This document shows, one piece after another, positions 16,445-27,731 of a stretch of 57,295 nucleotides of DNA. Under the pieces are notes generated by a model. That model made no database searches. It was not told the origin of the DNA and saw only the letters and a list, made by a program, of their open reading frames with translations. The position numbers and the translations under genes were made by a program. Origin of the DNA: Gammaproteobacteria bacterium (GTDB lineage Bacteria > Pseudomonadota > Gammaproteobacteria > Pseudomonadales > Pseudohongiellaceae); NCBI GenBank assembly GCA_029245905.1, contig JAQWOJ010000106.1, positions 1 to 57,295 on the forward strand. Direction: 5' to 3'. The first letter of the stretch is position 1, and the number at the start of each line of letters is the position of its first letter.

Positions 16445-17111
16445 GGCTTCTCCGTCGCATATAAGAGATTGTATATTTAGCAATTAACGGTAGAAGCCCA
16501 AGAAAAATTAACGACATAATTATTGGAATACTAATTAATCCGGATAAAGAAGTGATTTGAGATAGTTCTGAGCCCGCGTTGACATAGGCCATAGTGCCAA
16601 GAAGCATCCCGGCCTGACTTACCAAGTAAAATGAGCGGGTAGAAATAGATGTCAAGCCCATCAAAAGATTCACGGCAAAAAAAGGAAACAAAGGAATCAT
16701 CCGAATACTAAAAAGATAGAATAATCCTTCTTTTTCTAAACCTTTATTAACGAGCGCCAGGTACCTTTTAAATTTTTTTTCAACCCAGTCTCGCAACAGG
16801 AAGCGAGAAAATAAGAATGCCAGAGTAGCACCAAAACTGCTTGCAAAAGAAGCAATTATGACCCCCCAAAATAACCCAAAAACAGCTCCACTCGTAAGGG
16901 TAAGAATTATTGCGCCCGGGATAGAAAGAGCGATGACTGCCGCATAGGAGAGAGAAAATATTAGCGTGAAAATCCCAAAATGGTCACTCCTATAAGATCT
17001 CAAGATCTCTAGTTGTGACTGAACATACTCTAGATTTAAGAATTTTTCTAAGTCGAAATAAAAGTAGGCCCCAAATGCAAGCAACGTGAGCAAAGTAAGG
17101 AACATTTTCAT
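16428..17111 (-). CDS. TVP38/TMEM64 (VTT domain) membrane protein
   Basis: About 227 residues from ATG 17111. The longer frame to 17234 adds 41 residues without homologous character and would run close to hemB. A first membrane helix is at residues 2-18. The VTT/SNARE-associated core has SIPGAIILTLTSGAVFGLFWG and a later FSIRMIPLFPFFAVNLLMG segment, with a final helix near the end and a basic tail. DedA-like relatives are lipid scramblases or transporters, but the function of bacterial TVP38 proteins is not settled. Coupling to the disulfide oxidoreductase gene suggests a joint membrane redox or lipid role. Confidence 0.8.
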   Translation of the reverse strand: MKMFLTLLTLLAFGAYFYFDLEKFLNLEYVQSQLEILRSYRSDHFGIFTLIFSLSYAAVIALSIPGAIILTLTSGAVFGLFWGVIIASFASSFGATLAFLFSRFLLRDWVEKKFKRYLALVNKGLEKEGLFYLFSIRMIPLFPFFAVNLLMGLTSISTRSFYLVSQAGMLLGTMAYVNAGSELSQITSLSGLISIPIIMSLIFLGLLPLIAKYTISYMRRRSHEKIC

Positions 17112-17267
17112 TTTTTTGTCAATAGTCTCTAGTCGACGCGCATTAACATGTATTAAAGCCAAAACCGACCAAGGCCATTCTATCCTCCTGATTTTAAGCT
17201 TTGATATAAATAAATTGCTTGCAATAAAACACACTCAAGCCCAAGATTATCAGGTTTATTAATATAA

Positions 17268-18314
<1,047 letters not shown>

Positions 18315-18366
18315 AAATTCTTCGCCTAGGATTCGTCCGTAAGTTTAAATTTAATACTCCGGCGCC

Positions 18367-18394
18367 TTGAATCCTGAATAATTCTCTTTATTAT
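18367..18394 (+). promoter_or_regulatory. Putative sigma-70 promoter of trxA
   Basis: TTGAAT (18367-18372) and TATTAT (18389-18394) are separated by 16 bp, close to the -35/-10 consensus. Transcription would start near 18401 and leave a leader of about 65 nt. An AAGGA sequence about 8 nt before ATG 18466 is a good ribosome binding site. Confidence 0.45.
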
Positions 18395-18465
18395 ATGCAA
18401 ATCGGTCACACAGCTTTTTCGAACACCGCTGAATCAAGTACACATTTATTATAAGGAATTATTTT

Positions 18466-18792
18466 ATGAGCGAAAATATCGTTCACATCTCAGACGGTAG
18501 TTTTGATGAAGACGTTTTGAAGGCGGAGGGCCTGGTTCTAGTCGACTTTTGGGCCGAATGGTGCGGCCCTTGTAAGATGATAGCTCCCGTTTTAGAGGAG
18601 CTATCCGTCGAATATGGGGAGAAACTCAAAGTATGCAAAATGGATGTTGACGCAAATCCGGACACAGCGCCGAAATATGGCATTCGAGGCATCCCGACAT
18701 TAATCCTATTTAATAATGGCGAGCCAGCTGGGACGAAAGTAGGCGCACTGTCAAAATCGCAGCTTGCTGAGTTTATTGACAGCGCGATTTAA
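18466..18792 (+). CDS. trxA: Thioredoxin 1 TrxA
   Basis: A 108-residue thioredoxin, the cytoplasmic dithiol reductant of ribonucleotide reductase and other enzymes. The active site is WCGPC at 32-36, and the cis-proline is P77 in GIRGIPT. Length and motifs are exactly those of the E. coli protein. It sits 412 nt upstream of rho in the conserved trxA-rho arrangement and has its own promoter-like sequence and strong ribosome binding site. Confidence 0.97.
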   Translation: MSENIVHISDGSFDEDVLKAEGLVLVDFWAEWCGPCKMIAPVLEELSVEYGEKLKVCKMDVDANPDTAPKYGIRGIPTLILFNNGEPAGTKVGALSKSQLAEFIDSAI

Positions 18793-19204
18793 ATTGCGTT
18801 TAATATGTGGTCTCGCTGGTCTGCAGGGCGTCCAGAAGACCCTAAGTGCCTGTAAACAAAAGAAAAATATAGATTTGCGATACGAAGCAGATGGCGAGCT
18901 TGGTCAATAAAGTGCCCTAAATACCCCAAAATGTTAAAACCCAATTAATGGGGCATGTTTAGGGCCGAAAGGTATAGTTATATTTGAAGCTTTCTAAGTG
19001 AGTAGAAAATTAGATCTTTTAAATTTAAAGGTAGCCTCCAGAGTTTATCTAAGCTCTGCAAAATTAATAATTCACTGAAATTTTTTATTCAACAATAAAT
19101 TCTTACAACTGTTTCTATTTTATGTCTCGCCATAGCCGCAAAAGGCGACCCATTCCTAACCAACATCAAGTATTACTAACTTCCCACTAAGTAGAACTTC
19201 TAAT
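18793..19204 (+). other. trxA-rho intergenic / rho leader region
   Basis: This is 412 nt without a convincing gene. A 16-codon frame (18805-18855) directly after trxA has no ribosome binding site. The region contains one clear secondary structure (18914-18965) and an AT-rich 3' half. A long leader is expected because rho is autoregulated through its leader in E. coli; whether that holds here is inference. No promoter could be fixed. Confidence 0.4.
18914..18965 (+). promoter_or_regulatory. Two-part hairpin in the rho leader
   Basis: GCCCTAAA (18914-18921) pairs with TTTAGGGC (18958-18965). After a small asymmetric internal loop, CCCCA (18924-18928) pairs with TGGGG (18949-18953), closing a 20-nt AT-rich loop. 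No T-tract follows, so it is not a standard intrinsic terminator. It could be a regulatory leader structure or an RNA-stabilising hairpin downstream of trxA. Confidence 0.4.
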
Positions 19205-20464
19205 ATGAACTTAACAGAACTTAAACAAAAACCGATCGCAGAACTACTCGAAACTGCTCACGCCATAGGGTTAGAAAACATTTCTCGTTCGAGAAAACAG
19301 GACATTATCTTTGTCATTTTGAAAAAGCATGCAAAAAATGGAGAGGATATATACGGGGACGGGGTGTTAGAAATTCTTCAAGATGGCTTCGGCTTCTTGC
19401 GCTCGGCAGATTCGTCATACTTGGCGGGCCCAGACGACATTTATGTTTCACCAAGTCAAATTCGAAGATTTAACCTGAGAACAGGTGATACGGTGGCGGG
19501 AAAAATCAGACCACCAAAAGACGGGGAGCGATATTTCGCCCTTCTCAAAATAAGCGAAATTAATTTTAGTAAACCAGAGAACTCAAAGAATAAAATCCTC
19601 TTCGAAAATTTGACTCCGCTTTTCCCCCAGGATCGATTAGAGCTGCAATTGGGCAATGGAAGCACAGAGGATCTGAGTGCCCGGGTAATTGATTTAACAG
19701 CACCGATCGGGAAAGGTCAAAGAGGTCTGATTGTATCGCCTCCGAAAGCAGGTAAGACTCTGATTCTTCAAAATGTTGCCCAATCTATAACCAGAAATAA
19801 TCCCGAAGTGAGACTTATTGTTTTACTTATCGATGAAAGACCCGAAGAAGTCACAGAAATGCAACGATCGGTTCGAGGGGAAGTAGTTGCGAGCACATTT
19901 GATGAGCCCCCTTCACGCCATGTGCAAGTAGCAGACATGGTAATAGAAAAAGCCAAACGATTGGTGGAGCATAAGGAAGACGTAGTAATTCTCCTAGATT
20001 CGATAACGCGACTAGCGCGAGCTTATAACACAGTAATACCCTCTTCCGGCAAAGTCTTAACCGGTGGTGTTGATGCTCATGCCCTAGAAAGACCAAAGCG
20101 ATTCTTCGGCGCAGCTCGAAATCTTGAAGAAGGAGGGTCATTAACCATTATAGCAACTGCATTAGTCGAGACCGGCTCTAAAATGGACGAGGTCATCTAT
20201 GAGGAGTTTAAAGGAACTGGAAATATGGAGTTACACCTCGACCGCAAGGTCGCGGAGAAACGTATTTATCCAGCCATAAATGTGCGTAAATCTGGAACCA
20301 GAAGAGAAGATTTACTCACTTCTGAGGAAGAACTTCAACGCATGTGGATACTACGTAAACTTCTAAGTTCTATGGAAGACGTACAAGCGACCGAGTTTAT
20401 TCTGGATAAGCTGAAAGACACTAAAACTAATGATGAATTTTTCAACTCTATGAAAAGAAATTAG
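19205..20464 (+). CDS. rho: Transcription termination factor Rho
   Basis: A 419-residue hexameric RNA helicase that releases RNA polymerase at Rho-dependent terminators. The N-terminal cold-shock-like RNA-binding domain shows GFGFLRS (61-67), with [13 protein letters not shown] at about 78-90. The Walker A is PPKAGKT at 179-185, the Walker B region is [16 protein letters not shown], and the secondary RNA site (Q/R loops) follows. Length matches E. coli Rho (419). It follows trxA and precedes ubiD by 53 nt. Confidence 0.98.
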   Translation: MNLTELKQKPIAELLETAHAIGLENISRSRKQDIIFVILKKHAKNGEDIYGDGVLEILQDGFGFLRSADSSYLAGPDDIYVSPSQIRRFNLRTGDTVAGKIRPPKDGERYFALLKISEINFSKPENSKNKILFENLTPLFPQDRLELQLGNGSTEDLSARVIDLTAPIGKGQRGLIVSPPKAGKTLILQNVAQSITRNNPEVRLIVLLIDERPEEVTEMQRSVRGEVVASTFDEPPSRHVQVADMVIEKAKRLVEHKEDVVILLDSITRLARAYNTVIPSSGKVLTGGVDAHALERPKRFFGAARNLEEGGSLTIIATALVETGSKMDEVIYEEFKGTGNMELHLDRKVAEKRIYPAINVRKSGTRREDLLTSEEELQRMWILRKLLSSMEDVQATEFILDKLKDTKTNDEFFNSMKRN

Positions 20465-20517
20465 GCCTGATCAAACTATCTATCTTCATCTAAAAATTTA
20501 CTCGCTTAAAAACTAAA

Positions 20518-21981
20518 ATGGCATTTAAAGACCTACGTGATTTCATTGACCTCCTTGAGAAAGAAGGCGAATTAAAAAGAATTAAAACGGAGGTCTGTGC
20601 GGAATTGGAGATCACCGAAATCTCTGATCGAACATTACGAAATGGCGGGCCTGCACTTCTCTTTGAAAATGTCAAAGGATCAACTCTCCCATTATTAGCA
20701 AATTTATTTGGTAGTACTAGACGTATTGCGATGGCTATGGGCCAAGAGGACTTAGAAGGCCTGCGGGACGTAGGCAATTTACTGGCATTCCTAAAAGAGC
20801 CAACGCCTCCTAGTGGCTGGAGAGATCTCTGGCAGAGCCTTCCAAGCTATAAGAGTGTTCTAAATATCTCTCCAAATATAAAGCGAAAAGCTCTTTGTCA
20901 GGAAATTTCGATTGAGGAAAAAGATGTAGATCTTACGATGCTGCCAATCCAAACTTCATGGCCAGAAGATGCCGCTCCCCTAGTAACTTGGCCGCTGGTA
21001 ATAACTAAAGGTCCCGAAAAAGAAAGACAAAACTTAGGGATCTACCGAATGCAGCTGCTTGGGCGAAACAAACTGATAATGCGCTGGCTTTCCCATCGAG
21101 GCGGCGCATTAGACTTTCAAGACTGGAAAGCAAAGTATCCAAACAAACCGTTCCCTGTTTCAGTTGCCTTAGGAGCGGACCCGGCAACGATACTGGCTAC
21201 CGTGACACCGGTCCCGGACACCCTTTCAGAATACGCTTTTGCAGGATTACTCCGAGGAAGCAAAACCGACGTCGTTAAGTCTCAAACTAATGAGTTACAA
21301 GTTCCAGCAAGTGCCGAAATTGTTTTAGAGGGGCATATTGAAGCTAGCGAACTCGCTAAGGAAGGACCGTTTGGCGACCACACTGGCTACTATAATGAGG
21401 TCGAAACGTTCCCTGTATTTACTGTACAGCGCATTACCCATCGAAAAAATCCAATTTATCACAGCACATATACGGGTCGACCTCCAGACGAACCTGCAAT
21501 GCTAGGTGTCGCATTGAATGAAGTTTTCGTACCACTGTTACAAAAGCAATTCCCCGAAGTACAAGACTTTTATCTGCCTCCGGAAGGATGCTCATATCGG
21601 ATGGCACTGGTTAGCATGAAAAAAAAATACCCAGGTCACGCAAAGCGAGTCATGATGGGAATCTGGTCTTTTCTTAGACAATTCATGTACACCAAGTTTA
21701 TCGTGGTAGTCGACGAAGATATCGATATTAGGCAGTGGGAAGATGTTATATGGGCAATCACAACCCGAATGGATCCAAGCCGCGATACAGTATTGGTTGA
21801 GAATACTCCCATCGATTATTTGGATTTTGCTTCACCTGTCTCTGGCCTCGGCTCTAAAATGGGCTTAGATGCCACAAATAAATATGAAGGAGAAACAAAG
21901 CGCGCGTGGGGCAAGCCGATAGAAATGAGTGCTGAGGTTAAACAGAGGGTTGACGAACTTTGGGATGACCTCGGAATCTAA
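20518..21981 (+). CDS. ubiD: 3-polyprenyl-4-hydroxybenzoate decarboxylase UbiD
   Basis: A 487-residue prenylated-FMN-dependent decarboxylase of ubiquinone synthesis, removing the carboxylate from 3-polyprenyl-4-hydroxybenzoate. Family segments include [14 protein letters not shown] (about 41-54), [22 protein letters not shown] with the catalytic-region acidic residues, and [13 protein letters not shown]. Length matches E. coli UbiD (497). The rho-ubiD order is common in Pseudomonas relatives. It needs UbiX to make its cofactor; no ubiX is in the window. It converges with hemY, stops 4 nt apart. Confidence 0.95.
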   Translation: MAFKDLRDFIDLLEKEGELKRIKTEVCAELEITEISDRTLRNGGPALLFENVKGSTLPLLANLFGSTRRIAMAMGQEDLEGLRDVGNLLAFLKEPTPPSGWRDLWQSLPSYKSVLNISPNIKRKALCQEISIEEKDVDLTMLPIQTSWPEDAAPLVTWPLVITKGPEKERQNLGIYRMQLLGRNKLIMRWLSHRGGALDFQDWKAKYPNKPFPVSVALGADPATILATVTPVPDTLSEYAFAGLLRGSKTDVVKSQTNELQVPASAEIVLEGHIEASELAKEGPFGDHTGYYNEVETFPVFTVQRITHRKNPIYHSTYTGRPPDEPAMLGVALNEVFVPLLQKQFPEVQDFYLPPEGCSYRMALVSMKKKYPGHAKRVMMGIWSFLRQFMYTKFIVVVDEDIDIRQWEDVIWAITTRMDPSRDTVLVENTPIDYLDFASPVSGLGSKMGLDATNKYEGETKRAWGKPIEMSAEVKQRVDELWDDLGI

Positions 21982-21984
21982 TAA

Positions 21985-23238
21985 CTAACTCTCTTTCTCT
22001 CTCGCGGGAGAGATTTCTGACAACTGGGCGCCAATATGATTAAAGTAGCTTTGCATATAAGACCCGCTTTTCTCGCTATCACCGAGATAATCAAACAATC
22101 TACTAAGCTCACCATACCCCTCGGCAGAAGGCAAAATATTTATACTCCGCTCTAGATAGCTTTTCGCTTTTATCCACAACTTATTCTTTATAGAAATCCG
22201 ACCGAGACATAGCAGCAAGTTTGAGTCATCGGGTCTTTTCTTTATCCACTTTTCAGCAATCGCCAATTGATGCGCTTCTTCTTTAAAATCTTGCTTACCG
22301 TAATCAGTTATTAAAGCATCGCTCCATTTCTTATTTATTGCTAACTCTAATATCTTAAGAGCATCCGCCTGAGCATTCGCTTTAATCAATAGGCTGACAT
22401 AATTCTTAACTAATTGTTCATTAAATCGGAATTCTTTGGGCACTGTTTTCCATAGATCTTTCAAATTTAGCTGGATAGCTTCCTCGCTTTCCCCCTTTCT
22501 CTCACTCCATATCTTATCGAGCTGATCTATTAAAATCTGTACTCGAATTTGATCTTCTTCCCCCGAAGTAATGATTTTAGCTTTTTTAAGCCTAGGAAGC
22601 AGGTCTCCCATCTCCCTCCAGCTCTTCAATTCTAGCAGTACGTATTTTGCCAATACCAAGAAATCCAAATCATTCGGCGACACTTTCTGAATCTTGGCTA
22701 AGACTAAAGCAGCCTCCTCGGCTTGCCCAGAGTCATACAAAAGTCTGGATTTAACCAGATTAATTGTGAAATTTTTCTCTGGATATCTCCTTTCAGCTTC
22801 TTCCAAACATTTCAGGCTATCTTGAAACTGATCAGCTCTATAAGCTGCATATGCCGCTGCCAAATAATTTACAATACCCTCCTCTTCATTCGTAATGCTC
22901 TTAGTTAAGAGACTGTAACTGGATCGCCAGTTACCACGCGCGAAATAGAGCAAGCCACTTAAAGTATCCCTTTTATTGTTAGCTTTGATTCGTTTATCAA
23001 ATGACTGCGCCAACCGTAGAAAGCGTCCAGGATTTATCCAAACAAAAATCATAACCACTAATTTTATTAACAGACAAAAGATAAGGATCAAAATCAGGAA
23101 TGCCAATAAACTTGTTTCAAACGTATGCTTTCCAAAAGCGATTAGCAAATAACCTGGATCGCTAGGAAAGCCGAGAACTAGCGTTGACCAAAGCGCACCG
23201 GCTATGATGAAGAGACTTAAGCTAAATAACCGAATCAT
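21985..23238 (-). CDS. hemY: HemY, TPR-containing membrane protein of the hem operon
   Basis: A 417-residue protein with two N-terminal membrane helices (about 4-22 and 40-66) and a long helical repeat domain (TPR-like: FARGNWRSSYSLL, AAAYAAYRADQFQDSLKCLEEAE, LCLGRISIKNKLWIKAKSYLERS). It is not the protoporphyrinogen oxidase of the same name in Bacillus. The role of proteobacterial HemY is not firmly established; an assembly or regulatory role in haem synthesis has been proposed. It overlaps hemX by 4 nt and ends the hemCDXY operon. Confidence 0.92.
   Translation of the reverse strand: MIRLFSLSLFIIAGALWSTLVLGFPSDPGYLLIAFGKHTFETSLLAFLILILIFCLLIKLVVMIFVWINPGRFLRLAQSFDKRIKANNKRDTLSGLLYFARGNWRSSYSLLTKSITNEEEGIVNYLAAAYAAYRADQFQDSLKCLEEAERRYPEKNFTINLVKSRLLYDSGQAEEAALVLAKIQKVSPNDLDFLVLAKYVLLELKSWREMGDLLPRLKKAKIITSGEEDQIRVQILIDQLDKIWSERKGESEEAIQLNLKDLWKTVPKEFRFNEQLVKNYVSLLIKANAQADALKILELAINKKWSDALITDYGKQDFKEEAHQLAIAEKWIKKRPDDSNLLLCLGRISIKNKLWIKAKSYLERSINILPSAEGYGELSRLFDYLGDSEKSGSYMQSYFNHIGAQLSEISPAREKES
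21998..22016 (+). terminator. Weak intrinsic terminator candidate after ubiD
   Basis: TCTCTC (21998-22003) pairs with GAGAGA (22008-22013) around a 4-nt loop GCGG and is followed by TTT. The 6-bp stem is short and the T-tract is brief. It overlaps the 3' end of hemY on the other strand. Confidence 0.3.
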
Positions 23239-24329
23239 CGCACGGCTTCTACCGCAGACCTAAAAGAGTTTAGGATGACTAATGATTCAGTAAGGTCGGG
23301 TAGCGACGGATTGATGTCGACCAACATCAACGATGATATTTCTTCTGAAAACGAAAGCTCCGAACTAAAGTTCGACGATACATATGTTTCGAACCATTTT
23401 CTACTATTTAGTAAGCTTTGTTGATAGAGCGTCTTGTTCTTTGTAATTACGGCAAAACGCGCTTGCTCCAACATCAAATATAAATTCTGACGGATTAATT
23501 CCGGATGGCCGCCTGCTAGAATAAATTCCGATTTATCTTCCCAGTCCCGCAGAACGAAAACGGAAGATAAAAATCCTATCATCAAATCGAAAGTACTTTT
23601 CGTCTCGCCTTCCAGTTCGATCGAGGCTGTTGTAGCTTCAATTTTATTACTAAAGATTCCATTCTGCTCGCTCATTAATTTGATGTCTCCTGCTCGCTTA
23701 CGCAAGTCTCCGAGTCGAATAAAAATTCCCTCTCTGTCAATCACCTCTGTTCCGCGAAGCTCAGACAAACTCTCAGCCAAAGCTTGCCTCACGGGGAAAG
23801 TACCACTGAGCCCAGAATCTAACAAAGCGATATCTGCGCTTTCAATCAAAGAAATGGTGGAAATAATATCTCCTTGCATTTGCAGTTTTTGATTAGCCAT
23901 TCTGAGGAAAAACATAGCCTCATCCAACTTCCACGCAAGGTTAGGCTCAGACCTTGGCCTCGATTGCTGAACGCTTAAATCTTCAAATTGTTGTTGTAGG
24001 CTCGCTAATTCATCCTTAAAAATTTGATCAGTTTTTTCAGAATTAGAGAACCGCGAAATACTCTCCTGCAATCCAAAAATTTGGCTGCTTTGACTCTCAA
24101 CCAACAAGCCCATCTCTTGGTTTTCTTGATAAAGGTTGTCTAGCACCTGCTTAAAATTGCTTTGTTGCCACCCGAGATAGCTAACGGCGCCCAGAAACGA
24201 TAGAAATAATACTGCCACGATAGTAAATCGGCGCCTGGCCTTTTTTTGGTTGCTCGGACGAGCATCTGCCTTGGCATTTGCTTTCGAAATTTCTTCAAGT
24301 ATTTTTGGTGTTTCTGTTCTTTCTACCAC
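23235..24329 (-). CDS. hemX: HemX, membrane-anchored uroporphyrinogen-III methyltransferase-like protein
   Basis: A 364-residue protein with a cytoplasmic N-terminal tail, one membrane helix (about 35-53), a coiled coil (about 60-125, with LGWQQSNF and repeated Q/E/S heptads) and a C-terminal helical domain including NLAWKLDEAMFFLRMANQKL and NLYLMLEQARFAVI. These are HemX family marks. Despite the older methyltransferase label it lacks the SAM-binding fold of CobA/CysG. It may regulate haem precursor flux. It lies between hemD (40 nt away) and hemY (4-nt overlap). Confidence 0.9.
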   Translation of the reverse strand: MVERTETPKILEEISKANAKADARPSNQKKARRRFTIVAVLFLSFLGAVSYLGWQQSNFKQVLDNLYQENQEMGLLVESQSSQIFGLQESISRFSNSEKTDQIFKDELASLQQQFEDLSVQQSRPRSEPNLAWKLDEAMFFLRMANQKLQMQGDIISTISLIESADIALLDSGLSGTFPVRQALAESLSELRGTEVIDREGIFIRLGDLRKRAGDIKLMSEQNGIFSNKIEATTASIELEGETKSTFDLMIGFLSSVFVLRDWEDKSEFILAGGHPELIRQNLYLMLEQARFAVITKNKTLYQQSLLNSRKWFETYVSSNFSSELSFSEEISSLMLVDINPSLPDLTESLVILNSFRSAVEAVR

Positions 24330-24369
24330 TAATCAACCTTAAGCCTTCGCTAGTTATTGAAGTAAGTGT

Positions 24370-25194
24370 TTAGTTGTACCATTTGCTACTATCCAGCTTG
24401 TCGACTTCGATGGCAAGTTCTTCTAGTGCAAGAATTGTGGATTCGACATCTGCCCCTTTAGCTAGTCTAATATTTTTAAAACCAAACTGCTGCGCAATAT
24501 TAAAAATTCTCTTGGACGGCACAATAACGGGAATACTGTGCCACTTTTGTGGCCGGTTCTTATCCTCTAGAAATAATCTATTCAGCCTCTCCAAGGAATC
24601 CCCGCTAGTGATTGAGACAACATTCACCTTGAATTTTTGCATGACTTGAAGAAGGTGCGCTGCGGATTGTTTAATAGGATTGCGGCGATAAACTTCTAAG
24701 TAATCAACCTGCGCACCTCGATGTCGCAAAGTATTGGCAAGTAGTTCGCGACCACCAAGGCCCCGTACTATCGCAATTTTTCGCTGCTTAACGTTAAGCA
24801 GTTGTGGCAATAACAAAAGATCTTCACTACTGGAGCCGGCTTTAGAATAAATCGCCTGGCATGCAAGCCCTTTTGAAACAACTTGAGCGGTAGTGGCGCC
24901 TATGGCTATAACTTCTATACCTGCAGGCAATCGCGGCCAGTAATCATTTATTAGCCTCGTTCCATACACTCCAGCATTAACACTCAGGAAAATAAGGCAA
25001 TGGTATTGACCCAGACTTGAAATTTTCACTTCCAGAGACTCTAAAAAGAGTTTCTCTCTTAATGGCTCTATCTCAATAAGCGGAAACGACGATGCAATTC
25101 CTCCTTGAATTTCGATGGAAGACTGGAGCGATTCTTGTTGCAGCGCTGGCCGCGTTACTAGTACATTCAACCCGTTCAGTGATTTTGAACTCAT
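24370..25194 (-). CDS. hemD: Uroporphyrinogen-III synthase HemD
   Basis: A 274-residue enzyme that closes hydroxymethylbilane with inversion of ring D to give uroporphyrinogen III. The family is weakly conserved. The recognisable parts are VLVTRPALQQESL (11-23), FLSVNAGVYG near 76, AIGATTAQ, IVRGLGGRELLANTLRHRGAQVDYLEVYRR near 142, and SITSGDSLERL. Position after hemC (14 nt) is strong support. Length is normal (about 250). Confidence 0.93.
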   Translation of the reverse strand: MSSKSLNGLNVLVTRPALQQESLQSSIEIQGGIASSFPLIEIEPLREKLFLESLEVKISSLGQYHCLIFLSVNAGVYGTRLINDYWPRLPAGIEVIAIGATTAQVVSKGLACQAIYSKAGSSSEDLLLLPQLLNVKQRKIAIVRGLGGRELLANTLRHRGAQVDYLEVYRRNPIKQSAAHLLQVMQKFKVNVVSITSGDSLERLNRLFLEDKNRPQKWHSIPVIVPSKRIFNIAQQFGFKNIRLAKGADVESTILALEELAIEVDKLDSSKWYN

Positions 25195-25208
25195 AGTATT
25201 TAACTGTC

Positions 25209-26138
25209 CTACCGAGCCCCCAAAGCTTCCAATATTTCTTCAGCCCCTTGGAAAAGTAAATTCTCAGCAACCTTGAGGCCTATCTCTTTCGATCGACCAG
25301 GGTGGTCAGTATATTCACTTCGGATTATATGACTACCATCAAGTGTTCCTACCAAGGCTCGTAGCCATAAACGGTCGTCGTGTAATTCTGCATAACTCGC
25401 AATCGGTACCTGACAACCGCCTTGCAATACTTTGTTAACCACTCTTTCCGCGGAGACACGGATCGCCGTTGATTTATGATGTAGATCATTGACAATACTT
25501 ATAGTTTTAACGTCATCAGTTCGACACTCGATACCGATTGCTCCTTGTCCTCCGGCTGGCAGAGATAGTTCAAAAGGCAAGCGACTCCTTATTCGCTCAT
25601 CCAGCCGCAAACGAATTAAACCTGCGCTGGCCAGAATGATAGCGTCATATTCGCCTTTATCCAGCTTCTCTAAACGAGTACCAACATTCCCTCGAAGATC
25701 GCATATGTTTAGGTCAGACCTCAAATTTTTAAGCTGACATTGCCGACGAAAACTTGAAGTCCCCACCTTAGCTTGGTTTGGAAGGTCTCCGATTTTTTCA
25801 TAATTATTTGAAACAAAAGCATCACTCGGATCTTCCCGCTCACAAATCGCCGCCAATGCCAATCCTTCGGGAAGATCCATAGGAACATCTTTCATCGAAT
25901 GAACCGCAATATCTGCATGATCACTCAAAATAGCGTTCTCCAGTTCTTTTACAAATAACGCCTTACCCCCAATTTTACTAAGAGGACTATCCAGAAGTTT
26001 GTCTCCTCTAGTGCTCATAGGGATCAGCTCTACTCTAATCTCGGTATGAGCTGATTCGACAGCTTGTTTCACAAAATTTGCTTGCCATAGGGCAAGGGGG
26101 CTCTTTCGTGTAGCGATCCTCAGTTTGGATTTTACCAT
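25209..26138 (-). CDS. hemC: Porphobilinogen deaminase (hydroxymethylbilane synthase) HemC
   Basis: A 309-residue enzyme polymerising four porphobilinogens. [14 protein letters not shown] opens the protein, D85 in SMKDVP is the catalytic aspartate, [10 protein letters not shown] (131-140) contacts substrate carboxylates, and C242 in [10 protein letters not shown] carries the dipyrromethane cofactor. First gene of hemC-hemD-hemX-hemY. It is divergent from argH across 178 nt; the algZ/algR genes often found between them in Pseudomonas are absent. Confidence 0.97.
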   Translation of the reverse strand: MVKSKLRIATRKSPLALWQANFVKQAVESAHTEIRVELIPMSTRGDKLLDSPLSKIGGKALFVKELENAILSDHADIAVHSMKDVPMDLPEGLALAAICEREDPSDAFVSNNYEKIGDLPNQAKVGTSSFRRQCQLKNLRSDLNICDLRGNVGTRLEKLDKGEYDAIILASAGLIRLRLDERIRSRLPFELSLPAGGQGAIGIECRTDDVKTISIVNDLHHKSTAIRVSAERVVNKVLQGGCQVPIASYAELHDDRLWLRALVGTLDGSHIIRSEYTDHPGRSKEIGLKVAENLLFQGAEEILEALGAR

Positions 26139-26248
26139 CGGTTTACTTCTTTTAATTTTTCTATGATTCTTCTTATTCTATGTGAAATAGAAGTTTTTGT
26201 CCGAACTTTGAGGACAAGAGCAAAGTTTTCAACCTCTTACAATCTTCT

Positions 26249-26277
26249 TAATTTAGGGATCACTATGCTGTTATAAT
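26249..26277 (+). promoter_or_regulatory. Putative argH promoter
   Basis: A perfect -10 box TATAAT lies at 26272-26277, in the hemC-argH divergent gap, about 40 nt before ATG 26317. The -35 region at about 26249-26254 (TAATTT) is poor, so an activator may be needed or the spacing may differ. Confidence 0.4.
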
Positions 26278-26316
26278 GATTAGTCCTTCAGGTAAAAAGA
26301 TTTCAAAATTATTAAA

Positions 26317-27720
26317 ATGGCACATAAGAAAACACAAGACGACGGCAAAATTTGGGGCGGCAGATTTTCTGAGGGCACAAACGCTTTTGTTGAGCGGTTC
26401 ACAGCATCTATCTCATTCGATAAGCGCCTATATCAGCACGATATTGATGGCTCTATCGCGCACGCGAAAATGCTAGCCAAAGGTGGAATAATAACGGATA
26501 TAGAAGAATCCGAAATCCTGGCAGGACTAGAAGACATCCGCAAAGAAATTGCGGACGATAATTTTGAGTGGTCCGTTAAATTGGAAGATATTCATATGAA
26601 TATCGAATCGGCCCTTACTAAGAAAATCGGCGAAATAGGGAAAAAATTACATACTGGAAGGTCCCGAAATGATCAGATCGCTACGGATATCCGTCTGTAC
26701 GCAAGAGATCAATTAGATCAGATATCTAACATTATCACCTTGGTTCAAAGGAACCTGCTAGACTTAGCCGAGCGCGAGTCAAATACAATAATTCCGGGAT
26801 TTACGCATCTTCAAGTGGCTCAGCCGATAACCTTTGGGCATCACATGATGGCATGGTTTGAAATGCTTAATAGGGATTTTGAACGCTTTCAAGATTGTCG
26901 AAAAAGATTAAACCGTTCTCCGTTGGGTAGTGCAGCATTAGCTGGCACTACATTTCCGATTGATCGACAATATACTGCTGATTTGTTGGGCTTTGATTCA
27001 CCAATTCCAAACTCTCTTGATGCCGTGAGTGATCGAGACTTCATTATCGAGATAGCTGCAGCAGGAAGTTTGTTGATGACTCACTTATCTCGGTTTTCAG
27101 AGGAGATTGTTCTTTGGACCTCTGCACAATTTAACTTCATTGAATTGCCGGACGAGTACTGCACTGGATCATCAATTATGCCTCAGAAGAAGAATCCTGA
27201 TGTACCGGAACTTGTTCGAGGAAAGTCAGGAAGAGTGCTTGGTCATTTAGTCTCATTGATTACTTTAATGAAATCTCAGCCCCTAGATTATAATAAAGAT
27301 AACCAAGAGGATAAGGAGCCATTATTTGATCTCATTGACACAATCAAAGATTGTTTGTATGCGTACAGTCAAATAATACCGGCAATAAAATGCAATAAAA
27401 TTTCCATGCGCTTATCAGCTACAAAAGGATTTTCTACTGCTACAGACCTGGCCGACTATATAGTCAAAAAGGGTCTAGCGTTTCGTGATGCTCATGAAAT
27501 CGTTGGAAAAACCGTGGCTTATGCGATTCGAGAAGGTATAGATTTAGCAGAAATTCCACTTGACAAATTTTCAGAGTTTTCGCCATTGATTGAAGATGAC
27601 GTTTTTAAGGTTCTTACCCTTGAGGGCTCTGTGAATGCTCGTAGTCACTTTGGCGGCACAGCTCCCAATCAAGTTCTAACGTCGATTGAGATCGCGCGAT
27701 CTAATTTAGAAATGAGGTAG
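26317..27720 (+). CDS. argH: Argininosuccinate lyase ArgH
   Basis: A 467-residue lyase that splits argininosuccinate into arginine and fumarate, the last step of arginine synthesis. [20 protein letters not shown] is at the N-terminus, HTGRSRNDQ near 107, and the superfamily signature [12 protein letters not shown] near 287 contains the catalytic serine loop. Length equals relatives (about 460). It is divergent from hemC and converges with a DegS-like gene, stops 12 nt apart. argE is at 54276. Confidence 0.97.
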   Translation: MAHKKTQDDGKIWGGRFSEGTNAFVERFTASISFDKRLYQHDIDGSIAHAKMLAKGGIITDIEESEILAGLEDIRKEIADDNFEWSVKLEDIHMNIESALTKKIGEIGKKLHTGRSRNDQIATDIRLYARDQLDQISNIITLVQRNLLDLAERESNTIIPGFTHLQVAQPITFGHHMMAWFEMLNRDFERFQDCRKRLNRSPLGSAALAGTTFPIDRQYTADLLGFDSPIPNSLDAVSDRDFIIEIAAAGSLLMTHLSRFSEEIVLWTSAQFNFIELPDEYCTGSSIMPQKKNPDVPELVRGKSGRVLGHLVSLITLMKSQPLDYNKDNQEDKEPLFDLIDTIKDCLYAYSQIIPAIKCNKISMRLSATKGFSTATDLADYIVKKGLAFRDAHEIVGKTVAYAIREGIDLAEIPLDKFSEFSPLIEDDVFKVLTLEGSVNARSHFGGTAPNQVLTSIEIARSNLEMR

Positions 27721-27731
27721 AGGTTCCCTAA

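Noticed and set aside
18805-18855. A 16-codon rho leader peptide
   Set aside because: It has no ribosome binding site, and no sequence resemblance to a known leader peptide could be claimed.
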